From contig NC_088301.1 of the NCBI RefSeq assembly GCF_032854445.1, positions 26,522,402-26,586,401 on the forward strand: 64,000 nt of DNA. The letters run 5' to 3'. Made by a program: the position numbers and the translations under genes. The notes under the pieces were generated by a model, which was not told the origin of the DNA, made no database searches, and was given only the letters and a program-made list of their open reading frames with translations. Below, one piece after another: positions 1 to 15,900 of the stretch. The DNA comes from Liolophura sinensis (taxonomy: Eukaryota; Mollusca; Polyplacophora; Chitonida; Chitonidae). Each line of letters starts with the position of its first letter. Position 1 is the first letter of the stretch.

Positions 1-29
1 GGGTCTGCGTTTCATAAGCTAACTATTAC

Positions 30-81
30 CTCAAATACCATGGTGACGTCTATCGGTAAGCATAGCCCCAGGAACTCTGCC
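30..81 (-). CDS. rictor: rictor exon 29 (last exon in window)
   Basis: Residues 1472-1489. Of two nearby AGs, the acceptor ending GGGGGCAG keeps phase 2 from exon 28; the one 7 nt upstream would break the frame. AEFLGLCLPIDVTMVFE matches human DDYIGLALPVDINDIFQ. Donor GTAATA; later exons are outside the window. Confidence 0.85.
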
Positions 82-852
82 CTGCCCCCTGGCAGTTTAT
101 TGTGTACAAGGGGAGGTAACCGGCTCCACGTATTGTAAGGACTAGACTGGGAGGATTCATAATCCTGTATAGATACATAACTGGAGTTTTTTGGAATGCT
201 GAAAATAGCAAAACAAATACAGGTACATGTACAGGTAACATTGTTAGCAGTGAATAAAATATACAAGGAATGTGTCTCAAATTTGATTTCCCATTTGAGA
301 ATGAGATTTTGAAGTCAATTGACTCCTAAAAACAGAGGTAACTGTAACCTTTTAAGTACAGACCTGAGGCAACACTGGTTGGATTGGCCAGTCTCAGGAC
401 TTCACAAAAAGTATAATTTCATCAGACAACACGGAACAATGCCTTCAGAACATGCTTGAATAAACACCTTGACAGCATGCGAAAAGTTGAAGAATTACAG
501 TATGGCCTTTTAGAACACGATGTAATGTTCATTTTGGACAATCTTGATTGGGCTATTGTTATGGAGTCACTTTCAGATTGCTGCTGTAATTTTGTATTCA
601 AGGGGACTAGAGGTCAGCAAATCAAACTATGGAGGTTTTCCTACCCAGGCTCTCACAATATGGTAATATCTTCAATATTTTTTCAGATACCAATGCTTAA
701 ACATCACACTTCGATTAACGCTTCCATTAAATTATGCTATTATTGAGCTGCTATAGATCAGGTGAAATATTTGGATATCTTTGCTATGTTAATATCATTA
801 TTTAGGTACCACTTTAAGCTTAATTATGACATGTTTTATGATAATTATGTAC

Positions 853-906
<54 letters not shown>

Positions 907-3900
907 TGTAATATTCACAGCATTAATGGTTAAATGACGTGAGTCTTGCAATGTGATGACAATGCTGCAAATATCATTAAACCATATAATCACTACCCTA
1001 ATTCCTCAACCGTTTCACACATGAAAGAGCAACTTTTCAACCGAGTTCAGGCATAGTTTGAGTTTGATTGTTGTGACAAAACTACATTGGGTTGGAGCCA
1101 ATTTCAGGGTTTCTTAAAAAGTATAATTTTACACACAGTAATGCCCTCAGAATTTGCTTGAATAAACACAAAGCATGTGAGAAGATTGAGGAATTACAGT
1201 AGCCTTAGTTATGGTTTACATGTAAAATTGCTAAAGAGGAGAGCATACATAACTTATAATGAAGCTGTGTTATTCTTTACAGTCAGTGAGAGTGAACTAT
1301 TTCTTTCCACTATACTTCATAACATAATCCCACTAATGTTATCAGATGTTTTGTACACACCCAGGCAATGTTTGTCTCCTATGACAGTTTCAGCTGATCG
1401 TAAGTCTGAAATGTAGAGCGCTCTGCTGACACTCAGGGTATGACATAAGCTAATAGGTTTATCGTGTAAAACTGGACTCACCTGGACTTAATGCTATCAC
1501 TTTCGGTACTTTTCCAGGAGCTAACACTTCTACTCCTGGCCCTCGTCTCGTCCTCGTCATAGAGGGCGCTCAGCCCAAAATCGGACTCCATATCAGAGCT
1601 GTACGTTCTCTGACGCTGTATGATTCTCAGTGTATTGTAGCCCACAATGTCACGAGCACTAGCGTAGCCAATGTTTTCCAGAGCACTATCTAAACCCCTT
1701 GTCGGGGACATAACTCCTAAAGCGGGATTGGCCGGTTGCCTTCGTAAACTAGGCACCCGGCTGAGGTTAGCTCGCTTTCTGTTCACCGAAGAATGGTGCA
1801 CGGTAGTCCAAGTGTTTTCTACGTTCTGTTTATTAAGTAGACTTGTCAGTGAGGCTGTGCTCGCTATTGGGCTGAGGGTTGAGCCTTCCTGGGTGACAAG
1901 GGGGCCCGCAGATTCACACGACCCGATGCCACTGGTGGTGGAGCCTGTGTTAAAACTATCTGAACGACTTTTGCTGGTAGTGTTACTTTCATTGCTACTG
2001 CTGCCTTCATCCCGCAAGCTCGACGGACGATTCTTGTAGGTTGTGACCTCGAAGATTTTGTGCTTTTTTTCCGCATCCAATGTGATTTTCTTTTTAGTAT
2101 CACTATCACAGGGGTGCACTCTATCGCTACTGGAGGACGCAAATGATATAACTGTATCAGCTGTTGTTGTTGTTGTTGTATCACTTTGGTCTGAACTATG
2201 GGTAGGTTTAGCATCCCCAGCTGATGACATCTTTAAAGTCGCAGGGTCAGAAGTACTTTTCTCCTGCCCTGTTCTACGACCGTCCATCAGGCAAGAGTCA
2301 TCCCCTTCGCTAGTCGACCTCTGTTTCGGCTTGTCGAACTGGAAAGACGTGCTCCGTCTTTGTGGTAAGGTTGTCCAGCCTCTCTGCGTTCCATCGCTGG
2401 GCATTGTTTGGCTTTTCGGAAGATTGCCAAACCTTTCAAAGAATTCCGCTTTCAGACGAGCGTTTCTCCGCGCTATATCGGACAGTGTCGGAGACAGACT
2501 CCTGTTAGATTTTGTATCTCCATCTTGCTCGACTGTAATCTCAATGCCTTCAACGCTTGCAAAGTCTTTGGCTTGTGCAGTTTCAGCATCCTCACTGAAT
2601 GTATCACTAGTCCTTGAAACTTTATCAGTGACGTCACTCAAAGCACGAGTTTCCTTAGTAACAACACTGTTTTCAGCGTCAGTTTTAACTTCTTTAGCAT
2701 CTGAAGTATCCTTCTTTTCTTCTTCAATAAAAAACAGTTTCATTGAGACTTCGTGAGCAAGATTTGCGATTGCGTTTTCAGCGCTTTCCTCTGTCATAGC
2801 AGCCTCATTGTTCTCCTCATTTTCAGCCTGTGCAAGAGAATCCCTGTCTTGTAACACTGGCCATCTATCTGCACGCGTGTGCCACAGAGACTCCCAGCCA
2901 AACTGGGCCAGTATCTGGCAGCCTTGACGAGTGGAGGCCAGCAAGCCCAACACATAGAATGCTGTGCTGTAACAACAAAAAACAAGAAACTTCACAAATC
3001 TGACATCTTTTGCTAAACGTACTAAGCTTTTTTCAAATTTTGGGAGGCAGATTTTAAGGGGCTGTGAAGCAGTTATTTCACAGAATCCAATGACAAATCA
3101 AAATCAAGTAAATAATCAAATATGCAAAACCTGGTCTAATATTCAACAAAATGAGCCTGCCCTCTAAACTTAACTCAAGTTGGCTTAAGTCTGCCAATTT
3201 ACATCACCAGGATTGACCTTAGTTATCTCACTCACCCCCTGATGGAGAAAACGGCAGACTCCTCAGCCAGCTTTATAATGGTGGGGATCACTTCCTCTTC
3301 TTGTAACCAGCCTATGCCTAACGCTGACCGCCCCATGTGACCCTGGTACAAACAACACCGCCAGTGGTCAGAGATGGACATTAGCAGGACAAGTTTTCAT
3401 ACATAAGGTACATTAATTAAATGCACTTACTTAGCTTAGTAAAACATGACTTTTCTCATAATCTGTGTTGCTCTTCATTACCTGTTGTCCTGTTCATTTG
3501 TGTTTTTTTTTACATTTTGCAAGGCAGCTCACAATGGTTTATCAGTGACAAGTGTTTACATAGACGTACACGTAAGCCACGGTTTGAAATTTACAGCTCT
3601 CAGGCCAATGGAATTTTGGTCAGTCCAAGTTAAATAAGCACTGGTTCGAATTACCAGGGGTTCTACCTACATTCATAAAACATCAATGACTTACAAAATT
3701 TGGCTTCTACAAAATGCTACAATAATAAACAAATCACCATTGAACAGCTTTTGTATGCTTCCTATAAATCTAGGACCAGCTCATATTGACAGCTATTAGA
3801 TGAAAAAAGACACAGGTCAGTGACTGGGGATAATCGCACTGGGTATTGGGGGATAACCAGCTTGATTAGGGGAGGGGGGGGGGAAGAGATAAATCCTCTA

Positions 3901-6900
3901 CATTGTTCTGTACAAATTAAATACGGGTACGTTATTTTTTCTAGAATTAATCTCATTAGTTATGGGCACGCCACTGCCATGAATGCGTGCAAAAATACAC
4001 ATGCAAAATTGGTAATTTTGAAGGACATATTACAGCTGCCATTTCTCTACATATCATGCAAAAAGGGTAATCCTGCATTGCCTACCAGAGCCCAGAGAGC
4101 TGTCTTCAGGGCATGCGTGTCCTCATCTGTCACCAGCTCCTGGTACTTTAGACAGTTCACATAGTCCTTCAGGTACTCCTGAAATGAAACAGTAACCAAA
4201 TATTGCTTAATTAAGAACAAACATAATAAAGCAACAGTTGTAAATCTTTTCTTAAACTGTTAGCTTTTTGAGCCATGTACATATGTTATCAAGAAAATTC
4301 CACTGCTTTGGATTTTCTAATATACAGGAAACATTACAGAGCACAGAGAAAGGAAGCTCCTCTAGCCTGATACTTGACAAACCTCTTAACGTAAAGTCAC
4401 ATGGGCTAGATTTGAACTTGCAAGCCCAAGGGTCAAGGGTTATATAAATTGTACAGATCTGAACAGATGCTGTATAAATGGATTTTTTTGGGCATTATTT
4501 AAGGCAAACACAATAATTCCTATAAAACGAAGTCTTATTTTAAGTAATTTACCTGTTTCTTCAGTAGGTTGAAACCTTCCTTGTGTTGAACCAACTGACC
4601 GTACAGGTGAAATGGTACATATGCATTCTTCTTTGGCCGTCTGAGAAAAAAAAAAAAAAAAATTCAGTCTTGACTTCCTAGGGCTTCACATTCACATTCC
4701 CGTTAACTTAAATCATGATAGTGTCTCTGAGCCAAAATATTTATAAATGTCTTTTTATTTTCTCAATCTTGTTTTTATAATTTTCCCCAAGGCTTTCTAA
4801 TCAAGTGAATATGTTTTCTCAGCAAAAAAACACTGCTTGGAAAGTTCACAATCCCACCAAATTATTTATTTTTATTTGATTGGTGTTTTACGCCGCACTC
4901 AAGAATATTTCACTTATACGACAGCAGCCAGCATTATGATGGGTGGAAATCGTGCAGAGCCCGGGGTAAACCCACGACCATCCGCAGGCTGCTGCCAGAC
5001 CTTCCCATGTACGACCGGAGAGAAAGCTAGCATGAGCTGGACTTGAACTCACAGTGACTGCATTGGTGAGAGGCTCCTGGGTCATTACGCTGCGCTAGCG
5101 CGCTAACTGACTGAACCACGGAGGTCCCCCAAATTCCATCAAATTAGAAAAGTTTTATTTAAATACCCTTCTCCAACACTGAAAAAAAGTTTATTTCACT
5201 GGTAAACTGGTAATTTAAACTAGTGTGACCTTTATACATTGATGAGTACAGCTCAGCCCATTTGATTGAGTTTCAGGCTAATTCAGAGTTGTTAATCCGG
5301 AAACAAGTCTGGGAATTTGGCAAAACTATCTCAGAACTAACGTGCAAGATGTACATAAGGTGTACGTAAGTGGCCTTACTTGCTGCTTGATCTCCGTGTA
5401 TAAGAACCGTCATAGGTTTTCTCGTATGTTGTTAGAGCTTCGTTCAATAGTTCCTCCACAAAGTTCACATACTTTGTGTTGAAAGACTGAAACAAGAGAA
5501 AGGGAGATTTATAGCTGACACTTTGAACTACTGATTCAATACTGAACCAGGTCTTGTTACACAGCTTTATCTAGAAAAATTTGAAGGTAGTGATCGCTCT
5601 CTTCACACCCAACATTTTATGATCGTTATCTTTTCAAGTAACATTTTATGCCTCATAAAGAAATCTTATAAAATACAACTCAAAATTATGCTTTTTCTGT
5701 GGGCGTTTAAATCTGTGAATGAAAAGAATTTGTATGGAAACTAAATTTCTTACTTGTAAATCATATATTTTGGTCAATTTACTTGTTAGTTTTTATACCG
5801 TTTGATTACTTTGGGCACCTGACAGTTTGGGAACTAGAGATTTTGCTCTAAATATTGCCTGATATTAGTTATTGTGGTCTGTTAATGATTTTAGGTGCAA
5901 CAAGCAGCCCTACAAGTTGTTTTATTAGCCTACTGGTTGGAAAATCAGTATGTCGGTCAAATTTTTTACACCCTATCTTTTATGACGGGACAGTCAGTCA
6001 AATTTGTTGCACCCTATCTTTTATCATGGGACAGTCAGTCAAATTTTTTTTTACACCCTATCTTTTATCATGGGACAGTCAGTCAAATTTTTTTTACACC
6101 CTATCTTTTATGACGGGACAGTCAGTCAAATTTGTTGCACCCTATCTTTTATCATGGGACAGTCAGTCAAATTTTTTTTACACCCTATCTTTTATCATGG
6201 CACAGTCAGTCAAATTTTTTACACCCTACCCTTTATCACGGGACAGTCAGTCTAATTTGTTGCACCCTACCTTTTATCATGGGACAGTCAGTCAAATTTT
6301 TTTTACATCCTATCTTTTATCATGGGACAGTCAGTCAAATTTTTTTTTACACCCTTTCTTTTATCATGGGACAGTCAGTCAAATTTTTTTTACACCCTAT
6401 CTTTTATCATGGGACAGTCAGTCAAATTTTTTTACACCCTATCTTTTATAATGGGACAGTCAGTCAAATTTTTTACACCCTATCTTTATCATGGCACGGC
6501 CAGTCAAGTTCTTTCACCCTATCTTTTATCATGGCCTGGTCGATCAAATTTTTTCACCCTATCTTTTATCATGAGACAGTCAAATTTCTTACACCCATCT
6601 TTTATCATGGGACGATGAGTTAAATTTTTTACACCATGTCATCTTGGGACAGTCCAATTTTTTACACCATATCTTTCATCATGGGACGATGAGTCCAATT
6701 TTTTACCCCCATCTTTTATTATGTCATGGTCAGTCGAATTTTTGTACATCCTATTTCTTAACATGGGTCATTCAGATGGGACGAGGAGTCTGAGAGCAAG
6801 ACAACATCAACCTTTGGCTGGATGTTTCAGCTTTTGTGAATTTGGCCATGTTTTAGAACAGTTGAACTACATGTCCCTGAACAAATATTCAATATACATG

Positions 6901-9900
6901 TATGCTGAAACCAAATACAATCTAGACATAAAAATATAAAAACTGGACGAATTTCTTACCTGTGTGGGAAAATAATAACTCAGTTTTGTCATGAATTTTG
7001 CCTGTGTGTGTGTGTGAATTTTAGTGCTGCTTACCTTGTGCCATTTCTCCAGCTCATTACTGACGTAGTTGGCTTCAGAGAGGTACTTGAAGCCCTTGGG
7101 TACAGACAGCAGACGACACAGCATCAATGCCCCTTTGTCCCCCAGGTGCAACAACGACGGGCGCATCTTCACCAGAGATTCCAGGTTGGCCTGATGGATA
7201 ATCAGATACACACCTTAACATGAAACACTGACAATGGCTCATCTGAATGCCCCACAAGCATGTTATATTACATATAACTGAACTCACACCATCCTCCCTA
7301 TGTAATCCACACATTTTAAAATTGTGTGAAAAAATATCAAGAAAATTACACAAGTTTCGAAAAAGGACACACTGTCATTTTTTAAAAGGATTTCAGCACA
7401 CATACAAATCTAACTGGCTGTTTTTAAGTAGATATATTTATTTAGTTGATGGAAGTTTAATAAAGCAAATGAATATTTCACTCATATGGCAAATAATCAA
7501 GTTCATAGGTAGAGTGAAACCACAGTATTCCATCAACTTACTGACATATAGCCGCAACCAACCCAGCGAGACCTACATTTGAAGACACAACCGCATTGAT
7601 CAAGATCTGGTAGTGTGAGCAAACAGCCCAAATCACTTGATCGCTGTGCCCTGCCCCCTCCCCTCGACTTACCTCCAGCTCACAGGCCTCCTCCAGAACA
7701 TGTAAGGCAGCCATGGCCACAGATTTGCTGATGTCATACAACTGCGTCACTAAGAAGTCCACCCCCCAGTTATTGAAGTAAGGGGCACCTGCCCTGAGTA
7801 GCACGCGTAGCAGCTTGGTGGAGTACAAACGGCCAGACTGAAAAAAACAGAGAGGCATATATGGATCTTTCAATCTGTACATTCAGAAGAAGTATAAATA
7901 CTGTAAATGACGAAAAATTTCAACCATGGCTAAGTTGCTCTTTTCGCCTGATTCTGAGAGTTCTATTGACCTTTTCGTGCTTTATTTAATTTATTTATGT
8001 GATTGGTGTTTTACGCTGTAATCAAGAATATTTCACTTATGTGACGACGGCCAGCATTATGGTGGGTGGAAACCTGGCAGAGCCTGGCAGAAACCCACGG
8101 AAGCCAGCATGAGCTGGACTTAAACTCACAGCGACCGCAATGGTGAGAGGCTACTGGGTCATTACGCCACACTAGCGCCCTAACCAACTGAGCCACGGAG
8201 GCCCCCCTTTAGTGTTTTTAATGTTTGTTGTACAGTGTGTACTGGAAGATAACACCAAACATCAGATTGAGCTTCAAAGTAAAACTTTGCCTCCATCAAC
8301 AATGCTTTGTTTACAGTGAAATATTACGTCATTTACTTTCGACACAAATACTTTTTCTCGCTTACACCATGGTTTTCTGAGTAGACAATACTGTAGAGCC
8401 CAGGGCAAACCACTGACTTCAGGGCGTTACTGATGAACTTTCCCATAGAACGTACAGACACATGTATTTACACCATAGTGGGTAAAAAAGGGGTCTTCAT
8501 CAAAGTTAGAATGTGCAAATCAATGGGAAGAGTGTTGTTGACTGTTGTCTATTGTCACCACGGCCCCCACCACAAGCAATGAGAGGGAGAATCTACAAAT
8601 GCCCTATCCATGGCTGGGTTTAAATCAACATCTGTGGCCTAGTGACTGAAAGGCAAGCACCACTACACAAATTACCCCACCCCACCACCTCGCCTTGTGA
8701 AGACAAAAGCATTCTAGGTCACGGAAAGACAACGGAATTTAATGGAGCTGGATTCTAAGACAGTTGTTGTACCTCTATGGATGCCGTCAAGGCTTTGGAG
8801 AGTATAACTCTGGCCAGTCCATCTCGGGAGTAGCTCAGACTAGAGGTAGTCAACTTCACATACTTCTCATGGCAAGAACTGGATATCAACTCTAACAGCC
8901 TGAAACAAACAAAAAAAAAAACAAACCAATCATATAACATGATAAAACCGTATGCAAAATGCAATGTCTGCTTGTTTCTGATTGGTGTTTTACCGCTATA
9001 CTTCAGAACTACAGCATTCAGGTTTACTGATGGAGCACTCTTGTTTGACCTAACCCATAGCTTTTACTTCAAAAAAAGAAATTCTTGTAGAAATTCTTCA
9101 ACATTTTTTTGCATGTCTCCAAGGTGTTTATTCAAGCATATTCTGAAGACTTTATTTGTTGTGGACTGAAATTACACTTTTTGTGAAGCCATGAAATTGA
9201 TTAATCCAACAACTGTAGTTTTGTCTCCAAAATCAAATTAAAAATGTGCATAAAATTCACTGAAAGTTGCTCTTTTATTTGCAAAATGGTCGAGGAATTG
9301 GAGTATCTAAAACAAGCCAGATTGAACAGGTTCATTGATTTATTTATTTATTTGATTGGTGTTTTACACGCTACTCAAGAATATTTCACTTATACGACGG
9401 CGACCAGCATTATGGTGGGAGGAAACCAGGCACAGCCCGGGGGAACCCACGACCATCTGCAGGTTGCTGACAGACCTTCCAATGTACGGTCAAGTCATTG
9501 AACAAACTCCTCTGGTGGGATCTGTGATTTAGGAAAGAACCCTAAGGTCTCCTTCAGAAAGATATAGTATTACTCTCAAAGCTCTCAAATTTGCTTCAAT
9601 TTGCTTGTCCCAATGATACCTGTATATTATTACTCACTGTTGATAAACGCCTGATCTTTCCAGCCACTTATCTCCCTTGACAGTGGATGAAAATTTGCCC
9701 ACCAGGAGGAAATAGTGCTGACTTACAGTCTTGTTGATGTTGCTCAGGCTGAGAATGGCATCGGTAGGAATCTTTGACACAGAAATCTAGCAGGAACAAA
9801 CCAAAGGCAATGTCAATCATCAAACCACAGCATGTTTACCGAACTGCTTACAAGAGAAATCAACGATAATCAGCTGGGTAACACTTGCTAGAGTCACTGG

Positions 9901-12900
9901 TAGTACTAAAAGTTGGCTCCAGAAATGTTTCTCTTTTCGTTTGTTATTTATTTATTTATTTCATTAGCGTTTTACGCCGTACTCTAGAATATTTCATTTA
10001 TACAACAACAGGTTGCTGGCAGACCTTCCCACACAAGGCGGAAGAGGAAGTCAACAGAAGTTGTACTCCAACCCACTGCGCCACCCTCCTTGCCACAAAC
10101 GCCCTCTGTTGACAATTAGCCACAATAACCCCCCCCCCCCCACTTAGATATTTGCGGTGAATTACTTATAAGATGTACCATTACAGACGACCATTTAATG
10201 TCAAAAAGATTACACACATTAGTAAACAGACGGAAATGTGTCAAGGTAAGTTTTATATTTGTGTTACCTCTGCCAGACAATGAGCTATATCACTGAGCCA
10301 ATCAAAGATATGCTTCTGAGCTTCCTCCTATGGATGAAAACAAAAAACATAGGTGAGTCACTCAGTTAAGAGTATTAGGAGTAAAGGCACACCTTGAATT
10401 TCATAATATTTGTTCAGTCATATGAAACACTGCTACCATATATTACTAACACTGTTATGCAAAATAAAACACTCTGAAAATTCTAATTCAGAATTCTGAA
10501 AATTGGAAGCAATTTAAAAATGACTTGGCACACAACTTCAGTAGTTTAACAGAAGACAGTCGTCAGAGTCTTCCCAAGGCAAAGGTAGACACATGACTAG
10601 ATATTAAAGCCCCATGTAAGAAAGGCTACATGTCAAATGTGCACAGTCTGTTATTAAGTAGATCTCACCTCGTCTGAGTTGACTAGAAAATCCACCAGAT
10701 GGCAGCCTGTAGAGGATATTGTCCTGGTGTGAGGTGTGCCCTGCTCCAGCGCAGAGAACTGGTGATTAGTGGGCTTGTAGAAAAACACCAGGCGTCGTAT
10801 AAATCTGAAATAGTCCAAATAATACTGAACACCTCAGAACAACACTAAACATTCAACATGTCACAATCTACACATTCGACATCTCACAATCTGAACATTC
10901 AACATCTCCAATACCACCAAGCAACCTAACAGTAGTAAACAACTCAAAACAACACTAAACCACTAAAACTAACATTGTCTGAGAAAACCCTCTTTGAGAG
11001 TTATCAGGTAAAGTAAGATTTTCATCAAAAAGCCCAATATCAACAAAATGAAAACAAAAACCACACCTAAATATTTTTTCTGAGACAATAAATATACCAG
11101 GATGCGCTATTTACCTCTGGGCTGCAAGGAATTTCCCTTTTAAATACAAGTAGTGAAGTGGAAGAAGCATGGACTCAATACTGGTTCAAATCTCAACGGG
11201 GAGGCCGCCTCATATAAACACAAAATTCATAATGTTGACATGAAGTGCATGCTGACTCTCACCTTGCAAAGTTAAGATCTTCAAGCTTTCTTGTCCTGTC
11301 ATCAGACCACTACAGACAAAAAAACAAACCATAAATGCACAAACAAATATCATCACAGGAAAAGTCAATTCTCTTAAAGGAGAAAAAAGTTTAAATATCA
11401 AATAAATACCACTGAAAAGAGTATGCATTTCCTCACAGGTGCATGCCCTAAACAAATTCTAATCTGTACCTCAAGTTGATAAATTATAAATAAAGTCAGC
11501 GCCAAAATCTGCTGTGGGCGACTCCATTTTGTTTAAGAACTAGTCCTGAAGTCTTCTGTGTTAGGAGGAGAATTGCCGTCGGAAACTGCCGAAGTGCAGT
11601 TTGTACATTTCTGGTAGAACTCTTCCTCCCAGAAGGTTGCGAACACTACAGTTCGTTTTCTGCTTGATGATCAGGAAACCGGAATGTTGGACGTAGGTTC
11701 AGAGTTTACACGAACAAGCCGGCAGTTTTAATGACTCTCCTTGGCTGAGAGGCAACACACCCCCAACATAAACTACAGGGTGTTAAAGATGGAGGATGCG
11801 ACAGACTCAACGATTTATGCCAGCTTTGCTGTTTTCAGGATTTACTTGTATGGCGAGGAAAAATCGCAAAATTATGCAGCAGGCACCACCATATGTGCTC
11901 TTTTCAGTCTATAGTGTCATTTTATAAAATTTTCTTCTCCTTTAAACATGAACACTCAAATGATCTTGACCAAAAAATTCTTTAAAATTTAAACTTAAGA
12001 AAGCTGACGTTTTGTGCTTTCATATGCACCCAGCTCTCTAAAAAGTTCAGGGCTTACTTTTCCTTTACCCACTACATATTTGTGGTGAAAAAGATTTTCA
12101 TACCTGATATCTTGGCCTGATACGCAAGACCTGTCAATGTTGCAACAATAGCTTTGCTGTGTGATACAGTTTTTGCTTTAAAATTACAAAATGTTTCATC
12201 ATGAAAAGTTGCATTATAATGGTGTTGGAAAACTGAAGTGGCAATTCAGTTGCCATGGAAACCAGAGAAATAACATAATCTTGGAAAATAAACCTTTAAA
12301 AAATGTACAAATGTTTTACTTGTGTGCATCTTTTATCTGAAATACATGTATCATTTTATGTGCCCCTCCAAAAGTTTCAGGAAAGTCAACCATTTCTTAT
12401 ATACCTTTTGGGAGAGACACATGGGAGAGAATTTTCTTTTCCCCATTATGAAAATATTACATCCTTGACTAGGGTACTTATCTTGAAGGATTCTTAAATT
12501 TCTTTTGATCCTAGAAAGGTCTTTTGAGGCATGTTTAGAAGGCAAATGTAATAATGTAGGCTAGGATGAAAAAATTCCAGCACTAAAAGTAATGTGTTCT
12601 GCATCTAAAAATGCACTTTTCTGGAGACAAAAATTTTCAGTTCACTGACAAGTATTTAGCACATGTTGACTGGATATTTCGCGTCCAAACAATAATTTGA
12701 AACTATCTTCAAGAAATTTCACTTATTTGATTGGTGTTTTATGCCGTACTCAAGAATATTTCACTTATACGACGGCGGCCAGCATTATGGTGAGTGGAAA
12801 CCGGGCAGAGCCCGGGGGAAACCCACGACCATCCGCAGGTTGCTGGAGGACCTTCCCATGTACATCTTAAAGAAACACAGAGAGACAAAGCTAATTTGAG

Positions 12901-15900
12901 TTCATCATTATGATAAGTTTGTGATTTCACTTCTGTCCCAGTGACACATAATGCATAATTTGTGCATGATGACAGTATCATATACCTGTAGGATAGCGAT
13001 GATTAGCCCCCAGTCCCAGTGCGTGTGCTCTTTGCTGGTCAGAACCTGAGAATCTCTCACAGCATGCCCCACGATGTCCTCACTGGCAGTCTACAGCAAT
13101 ACATACAGAAAATGTATTCCCCTAATACCGCCGCCTTTTCGCGTATGAAACAGAAACTTTCAGAGCAATCTATACACATTTTTAAAGTTGATTTTGGAGA
13201 CAAAATTACATTGGTTGAGTTGGCCAATACCAGGGCTTCACAAAAAGTGTAATTTTTTCAGTGTACATAGAATAATGCTTTGAACATGCTTGAATAAAAA
13301 CCTTGCAAACATGCAAAAAGGTTGAAGGATGACAGTAAATACCATCCTTTCTAATATATTAACTTATGTATTTATTTTCTTATTGGATATTGTCATACCC
13401 GGACTATTGCACTTGCATGATGGTAGTCAACTTTATGGACGATACATTTGTTTATCTGACTGGAGTTTTACATGGTACTCAAGAATATTTCATTTATACG
13501 ATGGCGACAAGCATTATGGTTGGAGGTAACCAGGCAGAGCATGAGGGAAACCCACCATCATCTTCAACTTGGTTTATGGATGAAGGAAACCCGGCAAATG
13601 TTCATGGTGAACAACAATGCAAAATGCTGTCTGGACACCTTCTTTCATGCTTCCAGCTAGCCCTCTGGATTAGAGGAACGACACAGCTACTTGTGCACGT
13701 GGTTACATTCACCTTAGTACAGTACAGCTCCAGCAGTTTAGTTCTATTAAACGTCAGAGGTTTGACGGTTTCACGTCGGCCAAAGCGACACGAGGCGACC
13801 AACTGCTCCAGGTACAGGCTGTGAGGGACACACCCCCTTTTCTTCAGGATGTGGATGCGGTTAAGACAGTTCACCGCCAGACTGGCACGACTGCGAACAC
13901 ATTATCAAACATACTATGTATTTGGGTTTCTGACAAGTTTGATACTAATATTGAAGAAGTAAGGCATCTCTACACAATTTTAAGTCACTATATAACAAAG
14001 ATCCCAGCATGAAAATCAAAATACCAGGCAATGCACTTAAAGCCCTTCAGTCTTGAGCACACGTACAATGTAATGAACAGAACCACTTAACGGTGAAGGT
14101 CTGTCCGCAACCTGCAGATGGTCATGGGTTTCCACCAGGTTTCCTCCCACCATAATGCTGGGAGACATTGTATAAGTGAAATATTCTTGAGTACAGCGTA
14201 AAACACCAATCAAATAAATAAATAAATAAATAAAACTTAACGGTGGTTTGTAATAATGTGAAGATCTTCTTCCAGCGGCGTTCAGAAAGTCATAAAACAT
14301 GCAGTAGGAGAATACCTTTTTAGGATAACAACTTTTTTCTTTATTTCAAACTGCCGTTCAGCCTCTTAAATAAAATTTAACTGAAATGATCCCAATGGCC
14401 GCGAAGAAAAAGGCCAAGGTCGCTGAAAATCAATAGGGTTCTTAGGGCATTTACCAGGATATAGACAGACGGACTGGTGCTGCTGCTATGACAATGCCCC
14501 TTGGCCAATACTGGCTAAGGGGTAAACAACTAGTGTGAACAGTTTAACTGCGTAGAGATGCCATCACCTCATGATTAAGAGAATTGTTGTTTCACTCATT
14601 TATGTAACATTTATATATCACAGTAACCTCACTTATCTCGAGACCTAAGCATATTAAACCAAATCCAACAGTTGTACTGTTGAAGTACAACTGTATGTAC
14701 AAAAACCTTAGGCTGCAGAGAAAGGGGAGACAACTAGTGACTTACTGTTGCACCTGTGGAGGTGCCTCAACGGATGAAGCTCGCGCCATCAGGGTGGGAA
14801 GACTCTGACAATTGTTGCTGCAGTCCATGGGTAGTATCGTGCTCGCCTGAAACAAGATAGGAGTTTGGGACCCTAAAGATTTACTTGCATGGCAGGGTGA
14901 ATTAAAAGACTGTGTCATCAGGCTTAATGTTGATGTATGAAAGTCACAGAATGATCCTAATTACTCATATATACATGTGACACTAAAATCCTACAATGAT
15001 GTGCCTCCTTTTCAATAGGCTTTTGCTCTGGTGATGGAGACAAAAAGCCAATAAATTTTCTGGTTCTCCAGACACATCATTGATCATGACATGGCTAGTC
15101 ATCATGGATCATGACATTGCCAGTCATCATGGATCATGATATGGCCAGTCATCATGATATGGCCAGTCATCATGATATGGCCAGTCATCATGACATGGCC
15201 AGTCATCATGACATGGTCAGTCATCATGACATGGCCAGTCATCATGGATCATGACATGGCTAGCCATCATGGATCATGATATGACCAGTCATCATGATAT
15301 GGTCAGTCATCATGGATCATGACATAGCCAGTCATCATGAAGCATGATATGGCCAGTCATCATGGATCATGACATGGCCAGTCATCATGGATCATGCTAT
15401 GGCCAGTCATCATGGATCATGATATGGCCAGTCATCATGGATAATGACATGACCAGTTATCATGGATCATGACATGGCCAGTCATCATGGATCATGACAT
15501 GGCCAATCATAACTGAGGCTACAACAATTTTTTCTATTTCCCTGATTCTAATAGGCTGCTGGATTTTGTGCGATAACTGTGCTTAATATAATGACTGATT
15601 TTGATAATACTTTTTGCGCAAATTCAATCTGTGGCCAGAGGCCTCCATGGCTGAGTGGTTGCTAGTGTGCTAGCACAGCACAATATCTCGGAAGCCTCAG
15701 ACTAATGTAGTCGCTGGGAGTTCAAGTCCGGCTTCCTTTCTGGCTTTGTCTGACCACAATGTGGGCTGTCGCCGTAGAAGTGAAATATTCTTGAGCATGG
15801 CCTAAAGCACCAACCAAATAAATAAATGAATTCTGTGGCCCTTCGCATCAAGTACAATCCATGTGTATATATAAGTGTTGCATATTTTACAAATCTGAAT

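Noticed and set aside
2043-2756. Plus-strand 237-codon open frame
   Set aside because: Antisense of the Ser/Thr-rich rictor exon 28, whose sense frame is conserved.
5855-6623. Overlapping plus-strand open frames of up to 198 codons
   Set aside because: They run through the ~40-bp tandem repeat in rictor intron 23, in several frames at once; translations are pure repeat.
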